Source: Candidatus Melainabacteria bacterium (GTDB lineage Bacteria > Cyanobacteriota > Vampirovibrionia > Gastranaerophilales > Gastranaerophilaceae). From it: 64,000 bases of DNA. This document shows, piece after piece, positions 43,701-51,450 of this stretch. Under the pieces are notes generated by a model, which was not told where the DNA came from, ran no database searches, and was given only the letters and a program-made list of their open reading frames with translations. The translations under genes and the position numbers were made by a program. Each line of letters begins with the position of its first letter. The stretch's first letter is position 1. The DNA lies in NCBI GenBank assembly GCA_022009935.1, contig CP091731.1, positions 1,178,001 through 1,242,000 of the forward strand, read 5' to 3'.

Positions 43701-44086
43701 TACTTATCACCCTCTTGTTTTGCTAGGTGTTCTAAAAATTCCGGGTATGTCATGGTCATTGACATGCTTTCAACGCTTTGTTTTGGTTTTCCTAAAACCC
43801 TATCCAATATGAGATTTGTAGCGGCTAAATCGCCGGCAGCGGCTTTTTCTGCTGTCCTTATCCACATAACCTCTGCATTAGTCATGCCTTCGAATCTTGG
43901 TTCCATGATGAACGTATCAAGCTCAGAACTATATTCACCTTGATACGGCATTGACAACGCTGTTGTAGCAAGTGTTTTTATCGAAGTCGGATTGATACTT
44001 TTAACAAAGGGCTCCGGTACACCATTCACCCATTTTATGGACGTTGCTTGTATAGGTACATTATTCCCCAACTTGATTGGCCTCAC
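43700..44086 (-). CDS. Terminase small subunit, probable
   Basis: 128 residues, intact, overlapping the large-subunit start by one base. The middle has PRFEGMTNAEVMWIRTAEKAAAGDLAATNLILDRVLGKPKQS, split here across a known pattern in small terminases of gut podoviruses (repeat of AAxGDLxA). The N-terminal part is not an obvious helix-turn-helix. Position supports the call. Confidence 0.65.
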   Translation of the reverse strand: MRPIKLGNNVPIQATSIKWVNGVPEPFVKSINPTSIKTLATTALSMPYQGEYSSELDTFIMEPRFEGMTNAEVMWIRTAEKAAAGDLAATNLILDRVLGKPKQSVESMSMTMTYPEFLEHLAKQEGDK

Positions 44087-44654
44087 TTAATAAATCGTCA
44101 ATGTCTTTTTCTTTTCCGTTATTTTTTGATGTATCGTCCAAGGGTTTACCCGTTTTATCTGTACTTTGAACATTGTTTAACTCATTAATTTGTTTATTAA
44201 ACTCGTATTGCTGAACATCAGCCGCGTATACTTCCTTAAATTTTTCAGGCTCTTCTTTTGCTAGGATAACTACATTGCGAAGCCCTGTAATATTCCCCTC
44301 ATAAACTTGTGCATCAATCCCCAACTCATTATTTTCTATGTACTTAACAAGTTGTTTTGTATTCATAGTAGCAATGCTACGGGTGTTTATTTCTTTACCG
44401 CTTAAGTCTTCAATATTAGTAACAGCATAAGTTCTGACAGTTTTAAAGTTTGGATACTTCTTTTTCATCATGTGATAAATACTATCGCATTGTTTGATAA
44501 GGCTGGTTTTAAAAATTGATAGGGCGTTTGGATACACTTGTGGAAAAACTACTTGTAATTCATAGTCTTTCACTTGCTCTGATTGTTCTTTGTTGCCTGT
44601 GTAATATTGTCCGGCAAAAGTGTATTTTACACCATTATTTTTCGTACTTGTCAT
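44061..44654 (-). CDS. Phage protein of unknown function
   Basis: 197 residues, intact. YTFAGQYYTGNKEQSEQVKDYE opens a domain that reads like a small alpha/beta protein with KTVRTYAVTNIEDLSGK and TKQLVKYIENNELGIDAQVYEG. An acidic tail ends DDLLSEANQVGE. First gene of the leftward unit, with the 13-bp motif 21 bases before its ATG and GGAG in between. It may be structural or early-late control. No family recognised. Confidence 0.6.
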   Translation of the reverse strand: MTSTKNNGVKYTFAGQYYTGNKEQSEQVKDYELQVVFPQVYPNALSIFKTSLIKQCDSIYHMMKKKYPNFKTVRTYAVTNIEDLSGKEINTRSIATMNTKQLVKYIENNELGIDAQVYEGNITGLRNVVILAKEEPEKFKEVYAADVQQYEFNKQINELNNVQSTDKTGKPLDDTSKNNGKEKDIDDLLSEANQVGE

Positions 44655-44674
44655 TTTTGAGATCTCCTAATTTT

Positions 44675-44687
44675 TTGTGTTCGACAA
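44675..44687 (-). promoter_or_regulatory. Dispersed motif copy b
   Basis: TTGTCGAACACAA, exact, minus strand, 21 bases upstream of the gene at 44654. A TATAAT lies directly before it (TATAATTTTGTCG), so the motif would cover the transcription start. Confidence 0.65.
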
Positions 44688-44863
44688 AATTATACTTTTA
44701 TTTTCATTATTAAACTTTTTAAAAAACTTATCAATATTTTTTTAAGTTTCTTTGAGTTACGTTCATTAGCGTGATATTAAAGTTTAAATTTTTTTGGTGG
44801 TGTTTTTTTATTAAGTCCCCAACCTACTTTTGTTCTAAAAATAACATGGTTATAAAAAACAGA

Positions 44864-44941
44864 GGGGCCCCCACCTGATAAACGGCCACGAGGCCACGGG
44901 GTCGCTATAGGGGTAAAAAACAAGGGGCCCCTTAGCATTTC
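44864..44941. other. GC-rich palindrome block
   Basis: Two GGGGCCCC palindromes (44864-44871 and 44934-44941) bracket a segment with two GGCCACG repeats, in surroundings below about 30 percent GC. The right one extends to AAGGGGCCCCTT. A protein-binding site, cos/pac site or RNA structure is possible. Confidence 0.6.
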
Positions 44942-45865
44942 GGCATTTTTTCTTTAATAAACTGTTCACGTTTTTGCATCCCATTTTTACATAATGGGAA
45001 AAATAACTAAAAACCTTGTTACACAAAGATTTACACCGTTTATATGTTTTTAGATATATAACAATTGTTCTAAATAAAAAGCGCTGTTTTATGGCATTTT
45101 AGTAAATATTTTCTATCATTAAGAATTATACCGATAATAAAAATTATGTAATACAAAGAATTGGGGTTAAAAACATATAACAAACCATTTTAAACCTGTT
45201 AAAACGGATTTTGAAGCGCGCAATTTTTTAACAAGCGGCTAATACTATCAAGTATGTATATACTAACAATACACATTTGAAAGCAAAACTATTTTTTAAA
45301 AAGATAAACATAATCAAGGCAAAAAAGTTAAAAACATAAAAACGTGTGAAAAATTATTTTCAACCTTCAACGATTAAAAAAGCAACAATAAAAAAATAAT
45401 CGCATAAAGAAAACATCACTTTCAAGCCTTAAAAAATTTTCTTACCTCATTACCCCAAGTAATTTTAAGTGGGTGTAAGACCTAAAAACCAATAATATTA
45501 AGCATTTATTATAGTTTCTTACCATCTTACCCCTGATATATAAAAAATAAAAAATAAAAAAATATATTTATCTCTCTATATATAATATACTATATAATAA
45601 TATATTATTATATATAATATAATGTAAGATAGGTAATATATATATATAAATAGTTATTATTATTGGGTTTCAGGTCTTACCCTTTTTCTTACCCATTGGG
45701 CTATTTCTCACCCGATTTTGGGGTGAGATTTGATTAATATCAAGACATATGTCTTTACACAGTATGCGGGATGAGAAGGGTAAGAATGTTAAAACATAAC
45801 TACCATTTTTTAACAAGGTTTAAAATTACAAAAACACAAAGGCCATCACCCCCAAGGTCCTTTAC

Positions 45866-45946
45866 TTTATATAAGTTTATATAAGTTTATATGCGTTTAT
45901 CAGAATTTATAAAAGTATTGACAATAAACAAATGTTTTTGTATTAT
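45866..45946 (+). promoter_or_regulatory. Strong promoter with phased TTTAT tracts
   Basis: TTGACA (45918-45923), 17-base spacer, TATTAT (45941-45946). Just upstream TTTAT recurs at 45866, 45876, 45886, 45896 and 45906, exactly every 10 bases, as expected of intrinsically curved DNA or an UP element. Transcription would run rightward from about 45953. Confidence 0.75.
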
Positions 45947-45952
45947 AAATTA

Positions 45953-46123
45953 TGTTATAAATAAAAATAAATATAATAAAATACAAATTGTGTGTTTGTT
46001 TTATGCTTGGTGTAATCGGTTATAATCCGGCTAGTGTGAAATAAACAGGTTAAATAAATTTAAAGCACAAAGTTATTTTATAATCGGTTATAATCCGTTT
46101 ATAGTATAACTTTGTGCTTTTTT
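45953..46123 (+). ncRNA. Candidate phage small RNA
   Basis: About 170 nt from the predicted start after the strong promoter to a terminator. The longest frame inside is 13 codons without a ribosome-binding site. It contains TAATCGGTTATAATCCG twice (46013-46029 and 46081-46097); the second copy is in the terminator loop. No homology is known to me; a control RNA for lysogeny or replication is inferred. Confidence 0.5.
46062..46123 (+). terminator. Strong terminator of the candidate small RNA
   Basis: Arms AAAGCACAAAGTTAT and ATAACTTTGTGCTTT pair perfectly over 15 bases around a 29-base loop, followed by TTT. The loop holds a copy of the 17-base repeat, so loop binding could affect termination. 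Confidence 0.75.
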
Positions 46124-46184
46124 ATTATATAGTTTTTTATTAATAACAAAAAAAGTACGCAGAGTAAAACCCCACGTACAAAAA

Positions 46185-46197
46185 TTGTCGAACACAA
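46185..46197 (+). promoter_or_regulatory. Dispersed motif copy c
   Basis: TTGTCGAACACAA, exact, followed within ten bases by the hairpin at 46207-46231. Unlike the other copies it precedes no substantial gene; only a 10-codon frame follows. Confidence 0.65.
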
Positions 46198-46206
46198 AAA
46201 AACGAG

Positions 46207-46231
46207 AAAAAATGGAACAAGCCCATTTTTT
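46207..46231 (+). terminator. Hairpin after motif copy c
   Basis: AAAAAATGG-AACAAGC-CCATTTTTT. Terminator-like. It would stop a transcript starting at motif c after a few tens of bases. Confidence 0.55.
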
Positions 46232-46280
46232 GCGCTTTTCGTGATTAATTACATAATAGCATGCTTATATTAAAAAATCA

Positions 46281-46310
46281 ACGTTAATGAACGTTAATGA
46301 ACGTTAATGA
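46281..46310. repeat. Three tandem ACGTTAATGA decamers
   Basis: ACGTTAATGA three times without gap. Ten-base spacing puts each on the same helix face, as in protein-binding iterons. Confidence 0.7.
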
Positions 46311-46412
46311 ATAATAAAACATGTTGTATGTATAAAGTGCAAAAATTATGATAGTGCTGTTTGTACATTGAAAATTTAATAAAAGTAAGAACATACATAT
46401 AATGAATTTGTA

Positions 46413-46464
46413 AAAAAGCTTGTGTAAGTGGGAAAATATTCACACACACTTGCGCAAGCTTTTT
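46413..46464. terminator. Bidirectional terminator after the HTH gene
   Basis: AAAAAGCTTGTGTAAGTG pairs with CACTTGCGCAAGCTTTTT over 18 bases with two G-U pairs. It follows the leftward HTH gene by 14 bases and could also end rightward transcripts from the control region. Confidence 0.75.
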
Positions 46465-46478
46465 ACTCACACATTAAT

Positions 46479-46721
46479 TCAGTTAACTATTTTATCCCAT
46501 ATAATTTTATAGTTTAATAACTCAGCTATTTCTAACACTTCCGCATACTTAATTGAGCCGCGTTTAAGTTTTTGTGAAAAGCTTTGCGCACTTTCAGGGC
46601 GACCACATTTTTTTGTTATCAGTTCTGCTAACTGCGTTGCACTTAATCCAGAAGCCGCGATAACCCCTCTTAGTTGATTTTCAATAGCCTTTGCTCTTTC
46701 GGGTTGTGTAATAGGTTTCAT
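46479..46721 (-). CDS. Small helix-turn-helix regulator, possible repressor
   Basis: 80 residues, intact. QLRGVIAASGLSATQLAELITKKCGRPESAQSFSQKLKRGSIKY is a helix-turn-helix of XRE-like or DUF6471 type (ATQLAELI as helix 2, SFSQKLKRG as recognition helix). No peptidase or dimer domain, so it is small for a classical CI. It faces the early promoter at 46835 across a spacer with palindromic operators, the layout of a lysogeny switch. The ATG has AGTGAGGA upstream. Confidence 0.65.
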   Translation of the reverse strand: MKPITQPERAKAIENQLRGVIAASGLSATQLAELITKKCGRPESAQSFSQKLKRGSIKYAEVLEIAELLNYKIIWDKIVN

Positions 46722-46736
46722 TTGTCCTCACTTTCT

Positions 46737-46756
46737 AGGTGATAACTTAATCACCT
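46737..46756. promoter_or_regulatory. Operator palindrome AGGTGAT-N6-ATCACCT
   Basis: Perfect 7-bp arms, 16 bases upstream of the HTH gene start, covering its likely transcription start. A likely autoregulatory site. Confidence 0.6.
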
Positions 46757-46817
46757 TTATATTTATAGTAAATGATAAAGTTTAAAAAGTCAATGCTAAT
46801 ATTAAGATTTGTAACAT

Positions 46818-46831
46818 TATCATTAATGATA
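46818..46831. promoter_or_regulatory. Operator palindrome TATCATTAATGATA
   Basis: Perfect 14-bp palindrome just upstream of the -35 of the early promoter. The half-site ACATTATC(A/G)TT recurs inside the promoter spacer (46847-46857) and, reversed, near 46767. Confidence 0.6.
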
Positions 46832-46834
46832 CGC

Positions 46835-46863
46835 TTGACATTTTAAACATTATCGTTTATTAT
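46835..46863 (+). promoter_or_regulatory. Early rightward promoter
   Basis: TTGACA (46835-46840), 17-base spacer, TATTAT (46858-46863), an essentially consensus promoter. It lies 23 bases before the first early gene at 46886 and overlaps repressor-like half-sites. Confidence 0.78.
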
Positions 46864-46885
46864 TTAAACATAAAGGTTATTAGGA

Positions 46886-47059
46886 ATGCAAAAAACTAAT
46901 TTAAAAGAGTTAATAAAGCAAGTAAACCGGTACTCGATAAAAATCACGACAACGACCGGACAAACAACGGTCAATGCATCGGATTTTCTCCGAACCGGAT
47001 TGATTAACCTTGGTAAAAAAGAAAATGTTTTAAATATTAGTTATTACAAAAAAAAGTAA
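46886..47059 (+). CDS. First early gene: small basic protein
   Basis: 57 residues: NLKELIKQVNRYSIKITTTTGQTTVNASDFLRTG and a lysine-rich end. Basic and probably beta-rich. It is directly behind the early promoter with AGG before the ATG. Cro-like or anti-host function is possible but not shown. Confidence 0.55.
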   Translation: MQKTNLKELIKQVNRYSIKITTTTGQTTVNASDFLRTGLINLGKKENVLNISYYKKK

Positions 47060-47082
47060 AAAAGGAAAGTGAGGAAACAAAA

Positions 47083-47340
47083 ATGGTAAACTATTTTACG
47101 AATTGCAAAAACGAAACAGAATTAAAAGCAACTTACAAACAACTTGTTAAGAAGTACCACCCGGACATTTACGGAGAAAAAGGCAACGAAATTTTAAAAG
47201 AAATTCACAATCAACTCGAAAAAGCCGTTAAAACTGCTATAAAAGACAGAAACACATTTTTTTCTGATTATATTAATACTGATATAGCGGAAACTCCGGA
47301 AGAGTTGGAACGTAAAAAAAGAATTATTGCAAGAGGCTAA
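47083..47340 (+). CDS. J-domain protein
   Basis: 85 residues: NETELKATYKQLVKKYHPDIYGEKGNE has the helix II and HPD motif of DnaJ J-domains, which stimulate Hsp70 (DnaK). The C-terminal 30 residues are acidic and basic by turns. GGAAAGTGAGGAAAC precedes the ATG. The stop may be due to an indel, since the next frame continues at once with an ArdC-like region; a single fused protein is possible. Confidence 0.7.
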   Translation: MVNYFTNCKNETELKATYKQLVKKYHPDIYGEKGNEILKEIHNQLEKAVKTAIKDRNTFFSDYINTDIAETPEELERKKRIIARG

Positions 47341-47814
47341 AAATACACGTTCCCGGAAGGTGCCCTGTTTGCTTTATATTGGGAAAACGGTTTAAAGCCT
47401 GCAAACCACCGTAACCCACTAACTAAACATAATTTTAGCGGCTGGAACGTTTGGAATTTTGAAATAAAAAAAGACTTGAAAGCGGTTATACTTCCTGCTT
47501 ATGGTCAACTTTTGCTCAATACAAAACCGCTAAAAATTCAGTTAAAAAGGGCGAAAAATCAACTTATTTAACTTTAGCTATTTTCAGCAAGCAAAAAAGA
47601 AGACGACGAAAGCGACGAGCCACAAAAAACAAAAGTTTATTATAAAGGTTATAGCGTTTTTAATTCTGAACAAACTAGAACAAGCGAAAGCGACGAACCC
47701 GCAGCAATTCCAGAAGTTAAACAAATCCCAATGAAAAGACTTCAAAAGATTATCAACAAAAACATTAAATCTATGGCAAGAAAAATATCAAACAATAGCG
47801 TAAACGGGGCATAG
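47341..47814 (+). CDS. ArdC-like (DUF1738) ssDNA-binding protein, frameshifted
   Basis: About 155 residues. FSGWNVWNF recalls the SGRNALLLW block, YGQLFAQYKTAKNSVKKGEKSTY the WLTYRQA-VRKGEKGT block, and VYYKGYSVFNSEQT the YRGFTVFNVDQT block of the N-terminal domain of ArdC antirestriction proteins, which bind single-stranded DNA and block type I restriction. A break falls near 47515. No own start codon with a ribosome-binding site is seen, so it may be the second part of the J-domain gene. Confidence 0.6.
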
Positions 47815-47850
47815 CTCCCACCCTTACGGGGCCGGAAAGGATTTTAAAAA

Positions 47851-48505
47851 ATGTTTGAAAAAGAAATAAACGACATCATGAGCAAATACAAAGAGTCTTT
47901 AAAACTCGTTAACAAATTATAAGAAATCTATAACCCGTATGAATACGGAACCAAAAAATGGGACGATATTTTTTATCTTGATATAAGAATTGAAAGCCCC
48001 GAAAATGTTAAAAATAGAGCGTTTAACCTTTTAAATAGTATTATGACTTCAAGAGAATTAAACTATAATTTAAAAGAAAAAAAGACACTTCAAGAGCCGG
48101 AAGAATTAGCAAGAATAATAAAGCGTGTAGGCGTGCAAGATTTTTTGAATCAATAACACGATATAACGCATGGGGTGAGCAACGCGGCAAAGAATGGGAA
48201 TTTATAAAAAACAGATATATTGAATTGCGTAGCAGCTCATATCGTAATATTAGAATTTTAGAGGCTTTACAAGTTCTTAAAACGGGTGAACCTTTGATCG
48301 TGCGACAAAAAATAAAATTGATAATGTTGATGCCGGGACCTTTATTTTTCACGGGTGCAAAATTCAATTATTTAAAAATGGGAAAATGATTATAGAATTT
48401 TCTGACGCTGAATTTTTAAAAGAATTTAAAAAGCAATATGAAAAGGGCGTTACAAAGTCCCGCGAGCGTTACGAACTTGAAAGAAAAGCAAGAATGGAGG
48501 CATAA
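47851..48505 (+). CDS. Early phage protein of unknown function, frameshifted
   Basis: About 217 residues over three breaks: EKEINDIMSKYKESLKLVNK, YEYGTKKWDDIFYLDIR, ELARIIKRVGVQDFFESITRYNAWGEQRGKEWEF and IIEFSDAEFLKEFKKQYEKG. Helical and charged, no catalytic motif seen. It is 36 bases after the ArdC-like gene and one base before the next. Confidence 0.5.
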
Positions 48506-48506
48506 C

Positions 48507-48655
48507 ATGAAAAGACTTGAAATAAAATGTATATTGACATTGACGAAAGCAAAACAGACGCGGAAGACATTACAAAAGCATTACAAAATGATTTTGAATT
48601 TTTAATAGAATGCGACGTTAAAAGAGTTGATTTAATAGACGAAACAGAACAATAA
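48507..48655 (+). CDS. Small acidic early protein
   Basis: About 49 residues after joining at an A-run near 48525: VYIDIDESKTDAEDITKALQ and LIECDVKRVDLIDETEQ. Strongly acidic, with a beta-alpha-beta pattern. Small acidic early phage proteins sometimes mimic DNA; no more can be said. It starts one base after the previous stop. Confidence 0.5.
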
Positions 48656-48687
48656 AACCGCTGATGAGTCTTTGAAAATTAAGACGA

Positions 48688-48705
48688 AACACCCCTCGGG
48701 GTGTT
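48688..48705 (+). terminator. GC-rich hairpin between early genes
   Basis: AACACCCC-TC-GGGGTGTT, perfect 8-bp stem with a two-base loop, followed by CGGTTTAT. A weak terminator or RNA processing/stability hairpin. Confidence 0.5.
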
Positions 48706-48738
48706 CGGTTTATAAAATGTAAATAGGAGAATGAAACA

Positions 48739-49308
48739 ATGGCTAAACAATACGTGTATAAACTTAATAAAGGAGCAGATTATTTTATTAATCAAAAATG
48801 GTTGACGGATAAATCTATGATAATAAATAGATATTTATTGACAACTAATTCTGAACTACTTAACGATAGGTTGAAAACCAATGAAAGTTTTAAATATACT
48901 AGTTTACATGGGATAAATAAAGATATTCAAGTGTCCGACTTAGATAAAATTGTGTATCAATCAAAATCACTAATCAAGGATGACAATAAATTAATAAAAA
49001 CAGATTTAAAACTTGATATATGCAAAACAACATGTAATATATTCTTTAATACAGTTCAAAAACATTTTATTTTTGTTGATATCACTTATATAAATCTATT
49101 TGAAAATATTGCAAAACAATTAAAAGCCGATATAGCATTTTATAACAGTACCCCATTGGGTACCATTGCTGTTTTATTCAACCAAAAACAAGTGGGTATT
49201 ATTATGCCTGTACAAAAGAAACAGGGTATTCTACCTTCGGATTTGGTTGTAATATCGAATGGGGATATTAAAGATAGTGACTTAAAAAATAAAATTATTA
49301 TATTATAA
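48739..49308 (+). CDS. Early phage protein of unknown function
   Basis: 189 residues, intact. KQYVYKLNKGADYFINQKWLTDKS opens it; the middle has LDICKTTCNIFFNTVQKHFIFVDITYINLF and the C-terminal half KADIAFYNSTPLGTIAVLFNQKQVGIIMP, beta-rich and hairpin-like. This resembles short phage proteins of the same early position, but I cannot name a family. ATAGGAGAATGAAACA precedes the ATG. Confidence 0.6.
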   Translation: MAKQYVYKLNKGADYFINQKWLTDKSMIINRYLLTTNSELLNDRLKTNESFKYTSLHGINKDIQVSDLDKIVYQSKSLIKDDNKLIKTDLKLDICKTTCNIFFNTVQKHFIFVDITYINLFENIAKQLKADIAFYNSTPLGTIAVLFNQKQVGIIMPVQKKQGILPSDLVVISNGDIKDSDLKNKIIIL

Positions 49309-49321
49309 GGAGAAGGAAACC

Positions 49322-49480
49322 ATGTATACTATTTATGACTTTGAAATTGAGTACGATACCGCACAAGGTAAATATTATTTATTAAAAAATTGTGGTGATT
49401 TAATTAAATCTTTTTATGACACGTGGTCATTAAAAGAGTTTTTAATGGATGAGTACGGGCTAATAGATTGCACAAGTTGA
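49322..49480 (+). CDS. Small early protein
   Basis: 52 residues, intact: YTIYDFEIEYDTAQGKYYLL, then LIKSFYDTWSLKEFLMDEYGL. It follows the previous gene by 13 bases behind AAGGAGAAGG. No known family. Confidence 0.6.
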   Translation: MYTIYDFEIEYDTAQGKYYLLKNCGDLIKSFYDTWSLKEFLMDEYGLIDCTS

Positions 49481-49508
49481 AAGCGCAATATATAACGCTT
49501 AGTATAAA

Positions 49509-49521
49509 TTGTCGAACACAA
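49509..49521 (+). promoter_or_regulatory. Dispersed motif copy d
   Basis: TTGTCGAACACAA, exact, 24 bases before the ATG at 49546, with TATAAA just upstream. Confidence 0.65.
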
Positions 49522-49545
49522 AAAACGAGAAAAGAGAGGGAAAAT

Positions 49546-49686
49546 ATGAAAAACGTTGTAATTTTTATTCTATTGATATTTATTTGTTATTTAGTTATAG
49601 GACTCGAAAATGTGAATAACGAGTTAAAGCAGGTACAAGAAGAATGTTTAAATTTGCGTATATGCATAGAAGAGGGTATTGTTTAG
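49546..49686 (+). CDS. Small membrane protein
   Basis: 46 residues. NVVIFILLIFICYLVIGL is a membrane helix, then a short coiled coil (NNELKQVQEECLNLRICIEE). The ATG at 49546 follows AGAGAGGGAAAA; an upstream in-frame start at 49468 would run through the motif and is rejected. Possibly superinfection exclusion or lysis control; that is speculation. Confidence 0.65.
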   Translation: MKNVVIFILLIFICYLVIGLENVNNELKQVQEECLNLRICIEEGIV

Positions 49687-49718
49687 AATTTATATTTTTT
49701 AACAATATCAGACGAGGG

Positions 49719-49752
49719 CATCCGTAACAGTTTTTTAAAACTGTTACGGATG
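49719..49752 (+). terminator. Perfect 16-bp hairpin
   Basis: CATCCGTAACAGTTTT and AAAACTGTTACGGATG form a perfect 16-bp stem with a two-base loop, followed by TTTCATATT. A terminator or a protein-binding palindrome, 33 bases after the small membrane protein gene. Confidence 0.7.
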
Positions 49753-49807
49753 TTTCATATTACTATAAAAAATTTACTGGGTATATAAAAGTAATGGAGG
49801 AACCAAT

Positions 49808-50165
49808 ATGGCACAAAAGGATTATGGGGCACAACGACAGGACTATAAAACCCCGACAGGCATTAAACTAGACGGTGGCAAGCCAAGAGTTGCGGAAATG
49901 ATACAAGATTTTTCAATCCCGTTGCAATATGTAGCAAAAGTATGGGCTTTTTGGGGCCGATAAATACTCAAAAGGCAATTGGAAATGGGTAGAGAACGGT
50001 TTTGATAGATACAGTAATGCCATGGTAAGGCATTTAATGGCAGAAATAGACGGTCCCGGAGTTGATAGTGAAAGCAAATTATTACACGCGGGCCACGTTG
50101 CATGGAACGCTTTAGCTAGATTGCATTTTTTACTTCGAGCACAGGAGGTGGATAAATGCGAATAA
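49808..50165 (+). CDS. dATP/dGTP diphosphohydrolase-like protein (DUF5664)
   Basis: About 119 residues across one break near 49965. FGADKYSKGNWKWVENG and DRYSNAMVRHLMAEIDG, then SESKLLHAGHVAWNALARLHFLL follow the N-terminal dGTP diphosphohydrolase family (PF18909), whose members are MazG-like and trim the nucleotide pool. In some phages such enzymes accompany modified DNA bases. It overlaps the start of the methyltransferase gene by ten bases. Confidence 0.7.
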
Positions 50166-51395
50166 GAAATGTACTAAGTCTCTTTGACGGTATGCGTTGG
50201 CGGTGCTATTGCTCTTGAAAGAGCGGGGATAACTTACGATAAGTATTTTTGTAGCGAAATTGACAAATACGCCAGAAAAAATTGAAACAAGAATTACCCT
50301 AATGCTATTGAGCTAGGGGACGTAAACAACTACGACATGTGGGAGTTTATAGACGGTTTTTCATGGGATTCCATAGATCTACTTATCGGCGGAAGTCCAT
50401 GCCAAGATTTGAGTATAGCAAAACAAGATAGAAAAGGGTTAGAGGGCGAACGTAGCGGACTGTTTTGGACTTATGTAAAAAATTCTTGAAAAGGCTAAAC
50501 CAAAATACTTTTTACTTGAAAATGTAGCAAGTATGAGAGATTGCGACAGGGATAAGATAAGCGAAATATTAGGCGTTGAGCCTATTATGATAAATTCCGC
50601 ACTAATGTCAGCTCAACAACGTAAAAAGGTATTATTGGACTAATATTTGGGTAACACAACCGAACGACAAGAAAATTTTTCTACGAGATGTAATAGAAAG
50701 TGGTAACGCGTGGAGTCATAAAGCATACACACTTACGGCTAGTTATAACGCGTGGAGTCATAAAGCATACACACTTACGGCTAGTTATAACGGCGCGTGT
50801 TTCCCGCACGACTTTTTAAGAAAACAAAGACAAATGATAGCGGAGCCGATACCATGTGCCATTAGAACATGGCCACGTAAGAAAACAGAGGGCGTTCCTC
50901 GAGTATCACGTCCAGAAATAAAACATGACGGTAAAGCCCATAGTCTTACATCAGTAGATAAAGACGCTATGGTAATGTTTCAATTACCAAGAGGCAAAAA
51001 ATAAGGGCGGAATCCACACAGACAAAGCCCCAACAATGACGGCTAACTCATTGGGAATATAACAATTTGCTATTTGATACACCTGACCGTATAGGGAATG
51101 TCGGCAATAGTAGATCACAGGGTAATCGTGTTTATTCTGTTCGTGGTAAAAGAGTATCCCTTAGTGCGAACGGGGGCAAGGGGCTAAGACTGGTTTATAT
51201 AAAATAGATTTACCAGACGGTGATTATATTGTTAGAAAATTAACTCCGCTTGAATGTGAACGTTTGCAAACTGTACCAGAGGGGTACACAGAGGGCGTAA
51301 GTAACACGCAACGTTATAGAATGTTAGGAAATGGTTGGACTGTTGATGTTATTGCACACATTTTAATCGGTATAAATTTAACAGATCTTGTTTAA
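50156..51395 (+). CDS. DNA cytosine-5 methyltransferase
   Basis: About 413 residues over several breaks. Motif I is LSLFDGMACGGAIAL (broken at 50195), motif IV GGSPCQDLS with the catalytic Cys, motif VI FLLENVASM, motif VIII-like QQRKR region, then RKLTPLECERLQTVPEGYT and motif X RMLGNGWTVDVIAHI. It probably protects phage DNA from host restriction; no cognate nuclease is next to it. A 42-bp exact tandem duplication lies inside (50705-50788). Confidence 0.85.
50705..50788. repeat. 42-bp exact tandem duplication in the methyltransferase gene
   Basis: Two exact copies, in frame, of a unit coding NAWSHKAYTLTASY. The motif lies in the region between motifs VIII and IX, which contains target-recognition sequence in this family. 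Confidence 0.85.
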
Positions 51396-51450
51396 CATTT
51401 TTAACAAAACCCCTTGCAAAAATTATAAGATATGGGGATAATATGTATAT

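Larger units (their letters stand above)
44655..46478. other. Prophage control region without protein genes
   Basis: 1.8 kb between the two arms. It contains, from left: motif copy b, a GC-rich palindrome block, an AT-only stretch (45540-45650) suitable for strand opening, a strong promoter, a candidate small RNA, motif copy c with a hairpin, three copies of ACGTTAATGA and a large terminator. I see no frame above about 40 codons with a ribosome-binding site. It may also include the replication origin; no established iteron set proves it. Confidence 0.7.
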
